DNA of 64,000 nt, taken from assembly GCA_963204785.1 (NCBI GenBank), contig CAUJHG010000039.1, forward strand, positions 1-64,000, written 5' to 3'. The stretch comes from Pseudomonadota bacterium. Lineage in GTDB: Bacteria > Pseudomonadota > Gammaproteobacteria > Burkholderiales > Burkholderiaceae_E. Positions 57,307-64,000 of the stretch are shown here, in pieces. The stretch's first letter is position 1. Each line of letters opens with the position of its first letter. The notes under the pieces were generated by a model. It did not search any database. It saw only the letters and a program-made list of their open reading frames with translations, and was not told the DNA's origin. The position numbers and the translations under genes are program-made.

Positions 57307-58017
57307 ATGGCATTCGGACAAGACCGGCTCGCCCCCCGCAACCAGGGCAGTTTCGGCGGCGTGGTCGGCGCCGCGCAGCGCAACCGCGTGTTGCGCAACA
57401 CCTACTGGCTGCTGGCCCTGTCGATGGTGCCGACCGTGCTCGGCGCATGGATCGGCGTGAGCACCGGCTTCTCCTTCTTCGCCGGCAGCCCGTTCATGGG
57501 GCTGATCGCCTTCCTGGCGATCGCCTTCGGCTTCTTCTTCGCCATCGAGAAGTTCAAGAACAGCGGCATCGGGGTGGCGCTGCTGCTGGGCTTCACCTTC
57601 TTCATGGGCCTGATGCTGTCGCGACTGGTCGGCCACGTGCTGGGCTTCGGCAACGGCGCGCAGCTGATCATGACCGCCTTCGGCGGCACCGCGGCGATCT
57701 TCGCCGTGATGGCCACGGTGGCCAGCGTCTCGAAGCGCGATTTCTCCGGGATGGGTCGCTGGCTTTTCGTCGGCTTCCTGGTGATCTTCGTGGCCGCGAT
57801 CGCCAACATCTGGCTGCAGATGCCCGCCCTGATGCTCACGATCTCCGCACTGGCGATCCTGATCTTCTCGGCCTTCATCCTGGTGGACCTGCAGCGGGTG
57901 GTCAACGGCGGCGAAACCAACTACGTGAGCGCAACCCTGGCGGTCTACCTGAGCGTCTACAACGTGTTCAGCAACCTGCTCGCCCTGCTGGGCATCTTCG
58001 GCGGCGACGGGGACTGA
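57307..58017 (+). CDS. yccA: Bax inhibitor-1/YccA family membrane protein
   Basis: The 236-residue protein has about seven membrane helices from residue 32 on and matches YccA of the Bax inhibitor-1 family. Useful landmarks are RNRVLRNTYWLLALSMVPTV, the MTAFGGTAAIFAVMATVAS helix, KRDFSGMGRWLFVG and the terminal acidic segment SAFILVDLQRVVNGGETNYV. In E. coli YccA is an FtsH substrate and inhibitor of FtsH-mediated SecY degradation. ATG 57307 follows AGGAGA. It is divergent from the ndk operon and convergent with pncC. Confidence 0.92.
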   Translation: MAFGQDRLAPRNQGSFGGVVGAAQRNRVLRNTYWLLALSMVPTVLGAWIGVSTGFSFFAGSPFMGLIAFLAIAFGFFFAIEKFKNSGIGVALLLGFTFFMGLMLSRLVGHVLGFGNGAQLIMTAFGGTAAIFAVMATVASVSKRDFSGMGRWLFVGFLVIFVAAIANIWLQMPALMLTISALAILIFSAFILVDLQRVVNGGETNYVSATLAVYLSVYNVFSNLLALLGIFGGDGD

Positions 58018-58029
58018 CAAACCCCTGCC

Positions 58030-58055
58030 CGCGCCCGGCACGGCCGCCGGGCGCG
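58030..58055. terminator. Ten-base-pair hairpin between yccA and pncC
   Basis: CGCGCCCGGC (58030-58039) and GCCGGGCGCG (58046-58055) pair perfectly with a six-base loop. The site fills the 45-base gap between two convergent genes and could terminate both. No T-run is present on either side. Confidence 0.55.
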
Positions 58056-58062
58056 GCGCGAC

Positions 58063-58590
58063 TCAGGCCGGCTCAGGACCGGGCGCGGCAACCAGTGCCT
58101 CGCCGAGCAGCGCCAGCGCGCGGGCCGCGAAGGCGTGCATGTTCGCCACCCGGTCTGCGCTGCCGGTGCGCAGCGTGAGCACCCGCTCCGTCGGCCCGGC
58201 GACCGCCATGCAGCTGTGCCCTGCCGGGTCGCCGTAGCGGTTGCCGTCGGGCCCGGCCGCTCCGGTCTCCGACAGCGCCCAGGTCGCCGAAAGCCGCTCG
58301 CGTGCGCTGTGCGCCAGCAGCAGCGCGTAGGGCTCGCTCGACGAGCGCATCCCTTCGACCGCCTCGCGCCCGATCCCCGCGATCCGCTTGCGCGCACGCT
58401 GCGTGTAGATCACCCCGCCCCCGAGGTAGTAGGCGGAGGCCCCGGGCAGCGCCAGCAGCGCCGCCGAGATCAGGCCGCCCGCCGAGGACTCGAAAATCGT
58501 GATCGTCTCGCCCCTTGCCTTCAGGGCTTCGCCCAGCGGGCGCGCCAGCGCGACCAGCGCCGCGAAGTCGCCAGCTCCACCTTGCGTCAT
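58063..58590 (-). CDS. pncC: CinA C-terminal-type nicotinamide-nucleotide amidohydrolase
   Basis: The 175-residue protein is a stand-alone CinA C-terminal domain. In this family the PncC form deamidates nicotinamide mononucleotide for NAD recycling. Landmarks are [21 protein letters not shown] (motif ESxTGG variant), [17 protein letters not shown], and [21 protein letters not shown]. The ESSAGG form, with Ala where ESCTGG is usual, is a small departure. AGGAAGGGGA precedes ATG 58590, which overlaps the rlmD stop as ATGA. It is the last gene of the surE-to-pncC series. Confidence 0.86.
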   Translation of the reverse strand: MTQGGAGDFAALVALARPLGEALKARGETITIFESSAGGLISAALLALPGASAYYLGGGVIYTQRARKRIAGIGREAVEGMRSSSEPYALLLAHSARERLSATWALSETGAAGPDGNRYGDPAGHSCMAVAGPTERVLTLRTGSADRVANMHAFAARALALLGEALVAAPGPEPA

Positions 58591-59957
58591 TCCCCTTCCT
58601 CCTGCGACCGTGCGTCGAAGACGGCCATCGACTCGACGTGCGAAGTGTGCGGGAACATGTTGACCGCGCCCGCGGCACGCAGCCGGAAGCCTCCAGTGTG
58701 AACGAGCACCCCGGCATCGCGCGCGAGCGTCGCCGGGTTGCACGAGACGTAGACCACCCGCAGCGGCTTGTGCCGATCGGCCGCGAGCGCCTTGCAGACC
58801 TCGAGCGCGCCCTCGCGTGGCGGGTCGACCAGCACCCGGTCGAAGCGGCCCAGCGCCTGCCAGCGCTGCGGCGTCAGCTCGAACAGGTTCGCGGTCTCGA
58901 AGCGGGCGCGCTCCTCGCCGATGCCGTTGGCTGCCGCGGCCTCGCGCGCCCGCGCAGTCAGCGTCGGGCTGCCTTCGATTCCCACCACTTCGCGCGCCCG
59001 CCGCGCCAGCGGCAGCGAGAAGTTGCCCAGTCCGCAGAAGAGATCGGCGACCCGCTCGCCCGCGCGCGGCGCGAGCAGCCGCAGCGCCCGCGACACCAGC
59101 ACCTCGTTGATGCGGTGGTTGACCTGCGTGAAGTCCGTCGGGCGAAAGGGCAGCCGGACCGAGAACTCGGGCAGCGCATAGGCCAGCCGCGATTGCGGCG
59201 ACTCGTCCGGCGACCCGGGCGCGTGGATGAGCTCGATCGAGTCCGGGCCCTTGGGCTGGAACCACAGTTCGAAGCAGTGCGCACGCGCGAAGTCGACCAG
59301 GCGCGCACGATCGGCCGCGCTCGGCGGATCGAGCACCCGGAACACCAGCGCGAGCACTTCGTCGCTCGCGGCGACCTCGATCTGGGGCATCCGGTCCCGC
59401 ATGTCCAGGCCGGCGACGAGTTCGCGCAGCGGCATCAGCAGCGCCGCCGCCCGCGGGTCGAGGACGTGGCACTCGCGCATGTCGGCGACGTAGCTCGATC
59501 CGCGCTCGTGGAAGCCCACCAGCACCCCGCCCTTCTTCGGCACATGCCGCACCGACAGGCGCGCGCGGAAGCGGTAGGCCCAGCTCGGGCCGGCGATCGG
59601 ACGCAGGATGGTCTGCGCGCGCACTTTGCCGATGTGCCAGAGCTGATCCTCGAGAGCACGCTGCTTGATCGCGAGCTGGGTGCGGGCGTCCAGATGCTGC
59701 ATCGAGCAGCCGCCGCAGACGTCGAAATGCCTGCAGCGCGGCGGCACGCGCATGGACGCGGGCCGCAGCACCTCGAGGGTCTGCGCCACATCGAACTTCG
59801 GCTTGCGGCGAACGATCGCCGCGCGCACCCGCTCCCCGGGCAGCGCGCCACGGACGAACACCACCTTGCCGTCCAGCCGGGCCACGCCGTTGGCCTCGAG
59901 GTCGAGCGACTCGACCTCGAGGAGCGCCTCAGGCTGCCGGGTCTTCGCGCCACTCAT
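58587..59957 (-). CDS. rlmD: 23S rRNA (uracil-1939-C5)-methyltransferase RlmD
   Basis: The 456-residue SAM-dependent enzyme methylates U1939 of 23S rRNA. It has an N-terminal TRAM domain, the iron-sulfur cysteines Cys75, Cys81 and Cys84 ([10 protein letters not shown]) and a fourth, Cys163 (MRECHVLD), equal to the four in E. coli. The Rossmann SAM site is [14 protein letters not shown] and the catalytic motif is [15 protein letters not shown] 59957 lies inside the preceding exonuclease gene with a 29-base overlap; GGAAGGAA stands nine bases before it. Confidence 0.94.
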   Translation of the reverse strand: MSGAKTRQPEALLEVESLDLEANGVARLDGKVVFVRGALPGERVRAAIVRRKPKFDVAQTLEVLRPASMRVPPRCRHFDVCGGCSMQHLDARTQLAIKQRALEDQLWHIGKVRAQTILRPIAGPSWAYRFRARLSVRHVPKKGGVLVGFHERGSSYVADMRECHVLDPRAAALLMPLRELVAGLDMRDRMPQIEVAASDEVLALVFRVLDPPSAADRARLVDFARAHCFELWFQPKGPDSIELIHAPGSPDESPQSRLAYALPEFSVRLPFRPTDFTQVNHRINEVLVSRALRLLAPRAGERVADLFCGLGNFSLPLARRAREVVGIEGSPTLTARAREAAAANGIGEERARFETANLFELTPQRWQALGRFDRVLVDPPREGALEVCKALAADRHKPLRVVYVSCNPATLARDAGVLVHTGGFRLRAAGAVNMFPHTSHVESMAVFDARSQEEGE

Positions 59958-60738
59958 CGAGGAATTCCTTCCAGTGTGTTCCGCCCTGCGCCGCGAGCGT
60001 CCGGCGCAGCAGCGCCATCTCCTCGCGATAGCGCTCGAGGCTCCAGACGCCGCGCATCCGCTGGAAACGGCAGAACACCAGCCAGGTGTTGGCGACGTCG
60101 GTCTCGCAGTAGGCGCGGATCTCGGCGAGCCGCCCCTCGCGGAAGGCGGGCCAGACCTGCGAACCGTCCATCCCCAGCTTGCCGGGGAAGCCGCAGAGCT
60201 GCGCGAGCTGGTCCAGCGGCGCGTTCGCGCGGCCGTTGTACAGCGCGAGCAGGTCCATCAGGTCGAGGTGGCGCGCGTGGTAGCGACTGAGGTAGTTGTC
60301 GAAGCGGAACTCGCGATCGGTCTCGCCCTGCTCCCAGTAGCGCGCCGCCTGTACGCCGTGGATCAGCCCGCGGTAGTGCAGCACCTGCAGATCGAAGCCG
60401 CTGCCGTTCCACGACACCAGCTGCGGGGTGTACCTCTCGACCAGCCTGAAGAACTGCTGGATCTGGCGCGCCTCGTCCGGCTGGCCGCTCTCGTGAGGGT
60501 CTGCAGGCTCGGGCAGGCAGCCGACGCGCACGCTGTCGCCATCGCGAAACAGGTAGCCGATCGCGATCACGCGATGCAGGTGCAGGGGGAGGAAGTCGCT
60601 GCCGGTCTTCTCGCGGCGCTGCGCGAAGGCGAACTGCGCGACCTCCTCGTCGGGCATCTCCTGCGGCAGGCGGTTCAGGCGTCGCAGGCCTGCGACGTCC
60701 GGAACGGTCTCGAGGTCGAAGACGAGCGTCGCAGCCAT
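59929..60738 (-). CDS. Putative 3'-5' exonuclease, DNA-polymerase-B-like
   Basis: The 269-residue protein has a DEDD-type exonuclease fold. Acidic motifs are FDLETVPD near the N-terminus (first two acids), [12 protein letters not shown] in the middle and CETDVANTW near the end, matching the family of predicted exonucleases related to the proofreading domain of DNA polymerase B (PF10108). The metal-binding set DxE...D...D is complete. It would degrade nucleic acid in the cytoplasm. Its start shares one base with the nlpD stop (TGATG), and its end overlaps rlmD by 29 bases, so it is embedded in the operon at the place where rpoS often lies. Confidence 0.85.
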   Translation of the reverse strand: MAATLVFDLETVPDVAGLRRLNRLPQEMPDEEVAQFAFAQRREKTGSDFLPLHLHRVIAIGYLFRDGDSVRVGCLPEPADPHESGQPDEARQIQQFFRLVERYTPQLVSWNGSGFDLQVLHYRGLIHGVQAARYWEQGETDREFRFDNYLSRYHARHLDLMDLLALYNGRANAPLDQLAQLCGFPGKLGMDGSQVWPAFREGRLAEIRAYCETDVANTWLVFCRFQRMRGVWSLERYREEMALLRRTLAAQGGTHWKEFLDEWREDPAA

Positions 60739-61589
60739 CAGCGCGCCGGCAGCAGCTTCTGCGGATCGACCGGCTTGCCCGCCTTGCGGATCTCGAAGTG
60801 CAGCTTCGGGGAATCGGTGCCCGAGGCGCCGAGCTCGGCCAGCTTCTGTCCGCGCGTGACCTGCTGGCCTTCCTTGACCAGGAGCACGCTGTTGTGACCG
60901 TAGACCGAGACGGTGTCGCCGTCGTGCTTGACGATCACCAGGTTGCCGTAGCCGCGCGGACCCGGGCCGCTGAAGATCACCCGTCCGTCGGCCGCCGCGC
61001 TCACCGGATCGCCGACCGCGCCGGCGATCGCGATCCCCATGCTGTTGGGCGCCGAGAAGCCGTGCAGCACCCGGCCACGCGCCGGCCACGCGAAGCCCGC
61101 AGCCGAGGTCGCTGCGGGCGGCGGCGCCGTGGTCGCAGGCGCGGCGGGCGCCGCCGGCGCAGCGGGTGTCGGGCTGGCCGCCGCGCCCGAGGGCTGCGAA
61201 GCCGCTGCGACCGGCGCAGCGCCGCCGGACCTGCGCACCTGCGCCAGCGCGTCCTCCGACCAGGGCTGGCGGGTGCCGCTGGGGCCGCTGCGCAGCGGAA
61301 CGCCCGCAGCGCGCTCCTCGACCGGTCCGAGCGGACGCACCTGCAGCCCCGAGGAGCGCACCGGCGCAGCCTGGACCTCAGGGGGCGGCGGAGGCACCAC
61401 GGACGCCCCGGTTGCGGGGGCGGCGGCAACCTGCGCGGCCGGCTGGGGTGGCGGCAAGGCATGGGCCGGCCGCGCCGCCACCACCGGGGGGCGGGTGCGG
61501 CTCTCGACGGGAGCGGGCGGCGGCGACGCGCAGCCTGCCAGTGTCAGGGCCGCAGCGAGCGCCGCGAGGCGTCGGTCGAAACATTGCAT
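60738..61589 (-). CDS. nlpD: NlpD-like LytM-factor lipoprotein without LysM domain
   Basis: The 283-residue lipoprotein has lipobox LAGC (Cys20), then a 120-residue Pro/Ala-rich disordered stretch, then a C-terminal M23/LytM domain (about 166-283: FAWPARGRVLHGFSAPNSMG, DGRVIFSGPGPRGYGNLVIV, ELGASGTDSPKLHFEIRKAG). Ordinary NlpD proteins have a LysM peptidoglycan-binding domain before LytM; none is visible here. The zinc-ligand motif HxGxD is replaced by NSMGIAIAG, so the domain cannot be an active endopeptidase. Like E. coli NlpD it should activate a cell-wall amidase. ATG 61589 is well placed. pcm precedes it by 21 bases. Confidence 0.88.
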   Translation of the reverse strand: MQCFDRRLAALAAALTLAGCASPPPAPVESRTRPPVVAARPAHALPPPQPAAQVAAAPATGASVVPPPPPEVQAAPVRSSGLQVRPLGPVEERAAGVPLRSGPSGTRQPWSEDALAQVRRSGGAAPVAAASQPSGAAASPTPAAPAAPAAPATTAPPPAATSAAGFAWPARGRVLHGFSAPNSMGIAIAGAVGDPVSAAADGRVIFSGPGPRGYGNLVIVKHDGDTVSVYGHNSVLLVKEGQQVTRGQKLAELGASGTDSPKLHFEIRKAGKPVDPQKLLPAR

Positions 61590-61610
61590 CCTGGAGATTG
61601 TCTCCTCTGA

Positions 61611-62342
61611 CTAGCTGGTGCCTGCCCGCAGCGGGACGAAACGCACCGAGTCGAGCACCGTCAGCTGCCAGGTCTCGCGCGCAGTGCGCTCGACCAGGTG
61701 CAGCGCCTGGCGTCCGCTCGCTTCGATGGGTGCGAGCAGCCGCGACGGCACGGCCATCTGGGTCAGCAGCGGCTCGGGAATCTCGTCGCCGGCCGCCGCC
61801 ACGATCACCGCATCGAAGGGGGCGGCGGTGGGCGCGCCGAGCCTGCCGTCGCCGAACACCAGTCGAAGGTTGGGCAGGCGCATCGGGCGCAGGTGGGTTC
61901 GCGCCGCCTCGTGCAGGCCGCGCACCCGTTCGATCGAGATCACCTCGCCGAAGACCGCGGCGAGCACCGCGGCCTGGTAGCCGCAGCCGGTGCCGACCTC
62001 GAGCACCCGGGCCTGTGCCCGTCGCTCGGCGGGGATCGGCGCCACCAGCAGCTCGATCATCCGGGCAACGGTGCTGGGCTTCGAGATGGTCTGGCCGTGC
62101 CCGATCGGCAGCGCGACGTCCTCGTAGGCGCGGCTCGCGAGCCCGGCATCGATGAACTGGTGTCGCGGCACCCGGTTCATCGCGGCCAGCACGCCCTCGT
62201 CGCGAATCCCGGCGGCGCGCAGCGCGTCGACCATCCGCTGGCGCGCGCGCTCGGACGCCAGCCCGAGCCCGGCAGGCACCGGCGGCAGCCCGGGCACGGC
62301 GACCGGAGGCGTGGGCTTGGAGGCAGGGCGACGGATGCTCAT
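61611..62342 (-). CDS. pcm: Protein-L-isoaspartate O-methyltransferase
   Basis: The 243-residue enzyme repairs damaged aspartyl residues by SAM-dependent methylation. The SAM site is [16 protein letters not shown], preceded by the substrate segment [20 protein letters not shown] and followed by GDGRLG and [20 protein letters not shown]. The N-terminus carries about 30 extra Pro-rich residues ([18 protein letters not shown]). The start is ATG 62342. It lies after surE by 66 bases, in the usual surE-pcm-nlpD order. Confidence 0.94.
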   Translation of the reverse strand: MSIRRPASKPTPPVAVPGLPPVPAGLGLASERARQRMVDALRAAGIRDEGVLAAMNRVPRHQFIDAGLASRAYEDVALPIGHGQTISKPSTVARMIELLVAPIPAERRAQARVLEVGTGCGYQAAVLAAVFGEVISIERVRGLHEAARTHLRPMRLPNLRLVFGDGRLGAPTAAPFDAVIVAAAGDEIPEPLLTQMAVPSRLLAPIEASGRQALHLVERTARETWQLTVLDSVRFVPLRAGTS

Positions 62343-62408
62343 GCGCGTGTGGGCGGGGTTCTGCTGGGCGCCGGCAAGCCGGGGGCCATGGGGGAGCGGG
62401 TCAATGGA

Positions 62409-63152
62409 CTAGGCGTCCAGCCAGGCACGCACCGGATCGATCCAGTGGCCGGCGGTGAGATCGACGTCCAGCGGCGTCACCGACACCCGATTCTGCGCGA
62501 TCGCGTGGAAATCGGTGCCCGGCCCGGCCTCGCGCGCCCTGCCCGCAGCGCCGATCCAGTAGACGGTCTCGCCGCGCGGATTGGTGCCGCGGATCACCGG
62601 ATCGGCAGCGTGGCGGCGACCGAGCCTGGTCACTTCCATCCCCTGGATCTCGCCGGCCGCGACGCTGGGCAGGTTGACGTTGAGCAGCATCGGCCGCTGC
62701 CCGAGCCTGCCGGCGAAGCGTCGCACCAGTTCGGCGGCGAGATCCGCCGCGGCTTCGAGGTGGCGGTGGCCTCTCTCGACCAGGGAGAACGCGATCGCGG
62801 GCACGCCCAGCAGATAGCCCTCGGTGGCGGCGGCAACCGTGCCCGAGTAGAGCGTGTCGTCGCCCATGTTCGCGCCGTCGTTGATCCCCGAGACGACCAG
62901 ATCCGGAGGCTGGTCGAACAGGCCGGTGATCGCGACGTGCACGCAGTCGGTGGGCGTGCCGTTGACATAGTGGAAACCGTTGGCCGCGCGACGCACCGTC
63001 AGCGGGCGATCCAGCGTGAGCGAGTTCGACGCCGCGCTGCGATCACGCTCCGGAGCGACCACCGTGACCTGCGCGAACGCCTGCAGCCGCCGCGCGAGCG
63101 CCTCGATTCCCGGCGCGAAGTAGCCGTCGTCGTTGCTGACCAGGATCCTCAT
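62409..63152 (-). CDS. surE: 5'/3'-nucleotidase SurE
   Basis: The 247-residue metal-dependent phosphatase is stationary-phase survival protein SurE. The metal site NDDG ([17 protein letters not shown]) and the later conserved segment [20 protein letters not shown] are complete. ATG 63152 has no clear ribosome-binding site and lies next to a hairpin (63157-63172) that could cover it. In E. coli surE shares an operon with pcm, nlpD and rpoS; here the operon continues without rpoS. Confidence 0.95.
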   Translation of the reverse strand: MRILVSNDDGYFAPGIEALARRLQAFAQVTVVAPERDRSAASNSLTLDRPLTVRRAANGFHYVNGTPTDCVHVAITGLFDQPPDLVVSGINDGANMGDDTLYSGTVAAATEGYLLGVPAIAFSLVERGHRHLEAAADLAAELVRRFAGRLGQRPMLLNVNLPSVAAGEIQGMEVTRLGRRHAADPVIRGTNPRGETVYWIGAAGRAREAGPGTDFHAIAQNRVSVTPLDVDLTAGHWIDPVRAWLDA

Positions 63153-63156
63153 GCCC

Positions 63157-63172
63157 GGATTCTAGCGAATCC
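63157..63172. promoter_or_regulatory. Hairpin immediately before surE
   Basis: GGATTC (63157-63162) and GAATCC (63167-63172) pair around a TAGC loop, four bases upstream of the surE start on the minus strand. It may limit ribosome access. Minus-strand TAGAAT within it could also be read as a -10 box. Neither role is certain. Confidence 0.3.
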
Positions 63173-63208
63173 CGGTGCCGCAGCCGCGCCTACCCCCACG
63201 CGGGCGCT

Positions 63209-63224
63209 GCCGCAGCCCTGCGGC
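63209..63224 (-). terminator. Hairpin after the CBS-domain gene
   Basis: GCCGCAG (63209-63215) and CTGCGGC (63218-63224) form a perfect stem with a very short loop, about 38 bases after the stop of the CBS gene, in the 109-base gap before surE. No T-run is present. Confidence 0.35.
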
Positions 63225-63261
63225 CGGATCGACGAAGTCCGGATGATCGGTGCGCGCCCGC

Positions 63262-63726
63262 CTAGACCTCGGCGGGCCAGTCGCGTATGTAGGCCTTGAG
63301 CATCTTGTTCTCGAAGCCCTGTTCCTCGAGCATCGCACGGGCCACGTCGTGGAAGGAGACCACCCCGAGCAGCACGCTGCCGTCCATCACTGGAAGATAG
63401 CGCTGGTGGGTCTCGAGCATCGAGCGCCGCAGCTCGTTGACCTCCATCACCGGCGTCGCGACCATCGGAGCGGTGTTCATGACCTCGCGCACCACGATCT
63501 CGGCCACTGGCGGCGTGGGGCCGGTTCTGTGCTCGCGCTGGCGCGCTGCGAGCACCCGCACCACCTCGCGGAAGGTGAGCATGCCGACCAGCCTGCCGTG
63601 CTCCATCACCACCAGCGAACCGATGTCGTGGTCGGCCATGGTGATCACGCACTCGGACAGCATCGTTTCCGGCGAAACCGTGAACAGCTTGCTGCCCTTG
63701 ACCCGAAGAATCTCGCTGACCTGCAT
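63262..63726 (-). CDS. Two-CBS-domain protein
   Basis: The 154-residue protein consists of a pair of CBS domains, which together form a Bateman module that binds adenosine nucleotides. The first covers about residues 8-60 (SKLFTVSPETMLSECVITMA, MADHDIGSLVVMEHGRLVGM), the second about 85-145 (VREVMNTAPMVATPVMEVNE, MDGSVLLGVVSFHDVARAML). There is no catalytic domain, so it is probably a regulator or energy sensor. The start is ATG 63726; the next gene upstream, the kinase fragment, ends 36 bases away. Confidence 0.88.
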   Translation of the reverse strand: MQVSEILRVKGSKLFTVSPETMLSECVITMADHDIGSLVVMEHGRLVGMLTFREVVRVLAARQREHRTGPTPPVAEIVVREVMNTAPMVATPVMEVNELRRSMLETHQRYLPVMDGSVLLGVVSFHDVARAMLEEQGFENKMLKAYIRDWPAEV

Positions 63727-63762
63727 GACCCCCTCCGTTGGCCGCGCCTAGTGAAGACCATG

Positions 63763-64000
63763 CTAGCCCTTTGCGGGGTGCTCCACAAGACAGCGCCGGA
63801 CCTCGGCGGCGAGTTCGTCCTCCGAGTAGGGCTTGGTCAGGAAGACGTCGACGCCGGCCTCCAGCGCAAGCCTGCGATGCCGCTCTGAACTGCGCGAGGT
63901 GATCATGATCACCGGCACCCGCCGGGTCGCCTCGTCGGCGCGCAGCGCCCGGCACAGTTCGACCCCGTTCATCCGGGGCATCTCGAGATCGACGATCGCG
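63763..64000 (-). CDS. C-terminal receiver domain of a hybrid kinase or response regulator (partial)
   Basis: The frame is open to the right edge of the window, so the protein's start lies outside. The visible end begins AIVDLEMPRMNGVELCRALR, with the phosphorylated Asp in VDLEMPRMNG, then VPVIMITSRSSERHRRLALE and the conserved Lys in FLTKPYSEDELAAEVRRCL. This tail strongly resembles the receiver domain at the end of CheA-type hybrid kinases of type IV pilus chemosensory systems (ChpA/PilL type). PilW in this window makes twitching motility plausible. A lone response regulator is the alternative. Confidence 0.75.
   Translation of the reverse strand, partial: AIVDLEMPRMNGVELCRALRADEATRRVPVIMITSRSSERHRRLALEAGVDVFLTKPYSEDELAAEVRRCLVEHPAKG

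Overview
The window is a continuous stretch of GC-rich chromosome, probably from a betaproteobacterium of the order Burkholderiales. The evidence is gene order: ndk-rlmN-pilW-rodZ-ispG-hisS-yfgM-bamB-der-hfq-hflX-hflK-hflC-DUF2065-hisZ-purA runs on the minus strand in the arrangement typical of that group, and surE-pcm-nlpD with rlmD follows. No insertion sequences, phage genes, CRISPR arrays or rRNA genes were seen. Almost all the DNA is coding, many minus-strand neighbours overlap by ATGA or TGATG, and GC-driven antisense shadow frames are long and frequent.

Positions 1-22 kb hold a catabolic and accessory region. It starts with the tail of an EAL/HDOD-type protein, a small membrane protein and aspartate ammonia-lyase. 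Next are an orphan oligopeptide-type ABC binding protein divergent from a nitrilase, a two-gene cytochrome c operon (c4-like plus triheme), and a TAXI-type TRAP transporter (binding protein plus fused permease) with a short DUF3149 gene behind it. Then come a lipase-like lipoprotein, a short unknown protein, a lone PAS protein, an acyl-CoA module (feruloyl-CoA synthase-like ligase, APH-fold kinase, DUF6285, NUDT19-like Nudix hydrolase), guanine deaminase with a zinc dehydrogenase, and an SDR.

Positions 21.7-34.9 kb are a storage-glucan locus on the minus strand: glk, then glgC, two GH57 proteins, a glucan phosphorylase, glgA, a divergent FtsH-family protease and an SDR. Spacings and stop/start overlaps indicate one operon from glgC to the SDR. 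No GH13 branching enzyme (GlgB) or debranching enzyme (GlgX) is present here, and an FtsH paralogue is joined to glgA by only four bases.

Positions 35-57 kb hold a dehydrogenase and nuclease pair, rlmB, rnr, a tRNA-Leu(CAG) with a consensus promoter and a terminator, then the long core operon (read from 56.9 kb down to 40.2 kb) for nucleotide metabolism, rRNA and tRNA function, isoprenoid synthesis, outer-membrane assembly and FtsH modulation (HflKC). hfq has a groE-like heat-shock promoter candidate, and hflX has no ordinary start codon in the right place.

Positions 57-64 kb hold a YccA-like membrane protein, then minus-strand surE-pcm-nlpD-exonuclease-rlmD-pncC. rpoS is missing from its usual place after nlpD, and the NlpD itself lacks a LysM domain. 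A two-CBS-domain protein and the C-terminal receiver domain of a probable hybrid chemotaxis-type kinase close the window.
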